From the NCBI GenBank assembly GCA_964644045.1, contig CAZXUK010000023.1, positions 1 through 14,195 on the forward strand: a stretch of 14,195 nt of DNA, in the 5' to 3' direction. The position numbers and the translations under genes were made by a program. Shown here piece by piece: positions 14,122 through 14,195 of this stretch; positions within the stretch are counted from its first letter, which is position 1, and each line of letters opens with the position of its first letter. This DNA is from JAIOTG01 sp964644045 (GTDB lineage: Bacteria; Patescibacteriota; Patescibacteriia; Patescibacteriales; JAGXOH01). Below the pieces are notes generated by a model. The model was not told the origin of the DNA. It made no database searches and saw only the letters and a list, made by a program, of their open reading frames with translations.

Positions 14122-14195
14122 TTAAAACTCCAACATAATGCTCCCGGAGCTGGAAGCTATGGTTCCGGAATGAGTGCCTCCGGAAAAGTCGGACT
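14122..14195 (-). CDS. C-terminal end of an upstream gene (23 codons plus TAA)
   Basis: Only the 3' end is present. The frame beginning at 14193 reads SDFSGGTHSGTIASSSGSIM followed by LEF and a TAA at 14124-14122. Its codon choice (TCC, GGA, ACC, AGC) matches the giant gene, and the Gly/Ser/Thr-rich, beta-strand-like ending resembles secreted beta-sandwich or pseudopilin-type C-termini. That resemblance is weak and does not give a function. The stop lies 29 bases before the giant gene's ATG on the same strand, which suggests one transcript. The alternative minus frames through this stretch contain a TAG or read as an unlikely Arg/His-rich peptide, so this frame is preferred. Confidence 0.6.
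   Translation of the reverse strand, partial: SDFSGGTHSGTIASSSGSIMLEF

Overview
The window is almost entirely one giant gene on the minus strand. Its ATG lies at 14092-14090 and the frame runs without a stop to the left edge (about 4,697 codons, still open). A second gene contributes only its last 23 codons and a TAA at the right edge (14195-14122), 29 bases upstream of the giant gene and on the same strand. I read the giant frame end to end by eye. The plus strand and the other minus frames hold only shadow ORFs. I see no RNA genes, mobile elements or CRISPR array, and no stretch over 300 bases lacks a gene.

The giant product is a secreted, multidomain beta-sandwich protein with no recognisable enzyme domain. 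From the N-terminus it has: a signal peptide (residues 1-37); a short beta-rich segment and a glycine-rich region (about 38-310); a long array built from DUF2341 domains (6 copies), LamG/jelly-roll lectin-like domains (6 copies) and two related beta-sandwich modules that I call A (7 copies, each with a Cys-x8-Cys pair) and B (7 copies, 'TSEVLDF' type); two further beta-sandwich segments; and at least five fibronectin type III-like domains, with two strongly acidic linkers between some of them. The domain order is B1-D1-L1-A1, B2-D2-L2-A2, B3-D3-L3-A3, B4-A4 (no D or L), B5-D4-L4-A5, B6-D5-L5-A6, B7-D6-L6-A7, beta segments, FN3 1-5. The C-terminus, where a cell anchor would be expected, is outside the window.

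The organism is not identifiable with certainty. Giant secreted proteins that combine DUF2341, LamG and Ser/Thr-rich linkers are, from general knowledge, common in Patescibacteria/CPR (Parcubacteria-like) genomes and also occur in some archaea and other environmental bacteria. The moderately AT-rich coding sequence and tight gene spacing fit CPR, but this is inference. The likely role is a cell-surface or secreted adhesin, or a stalk with carbohydrate-binding heads.

The most interesting points are the mosaic evolution of the array and its cysteine pattern. DUF2341/A/B scaffolds are nearly identical at DNA level between distant units while the LamG cores between them differ, one core has visibly different codon use, and there is a clean 720-bp in-frame A-B duplication. 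Conserved cysteine pairs in every DUF2341 and every A module suggest a disulfide-stapled fibre.
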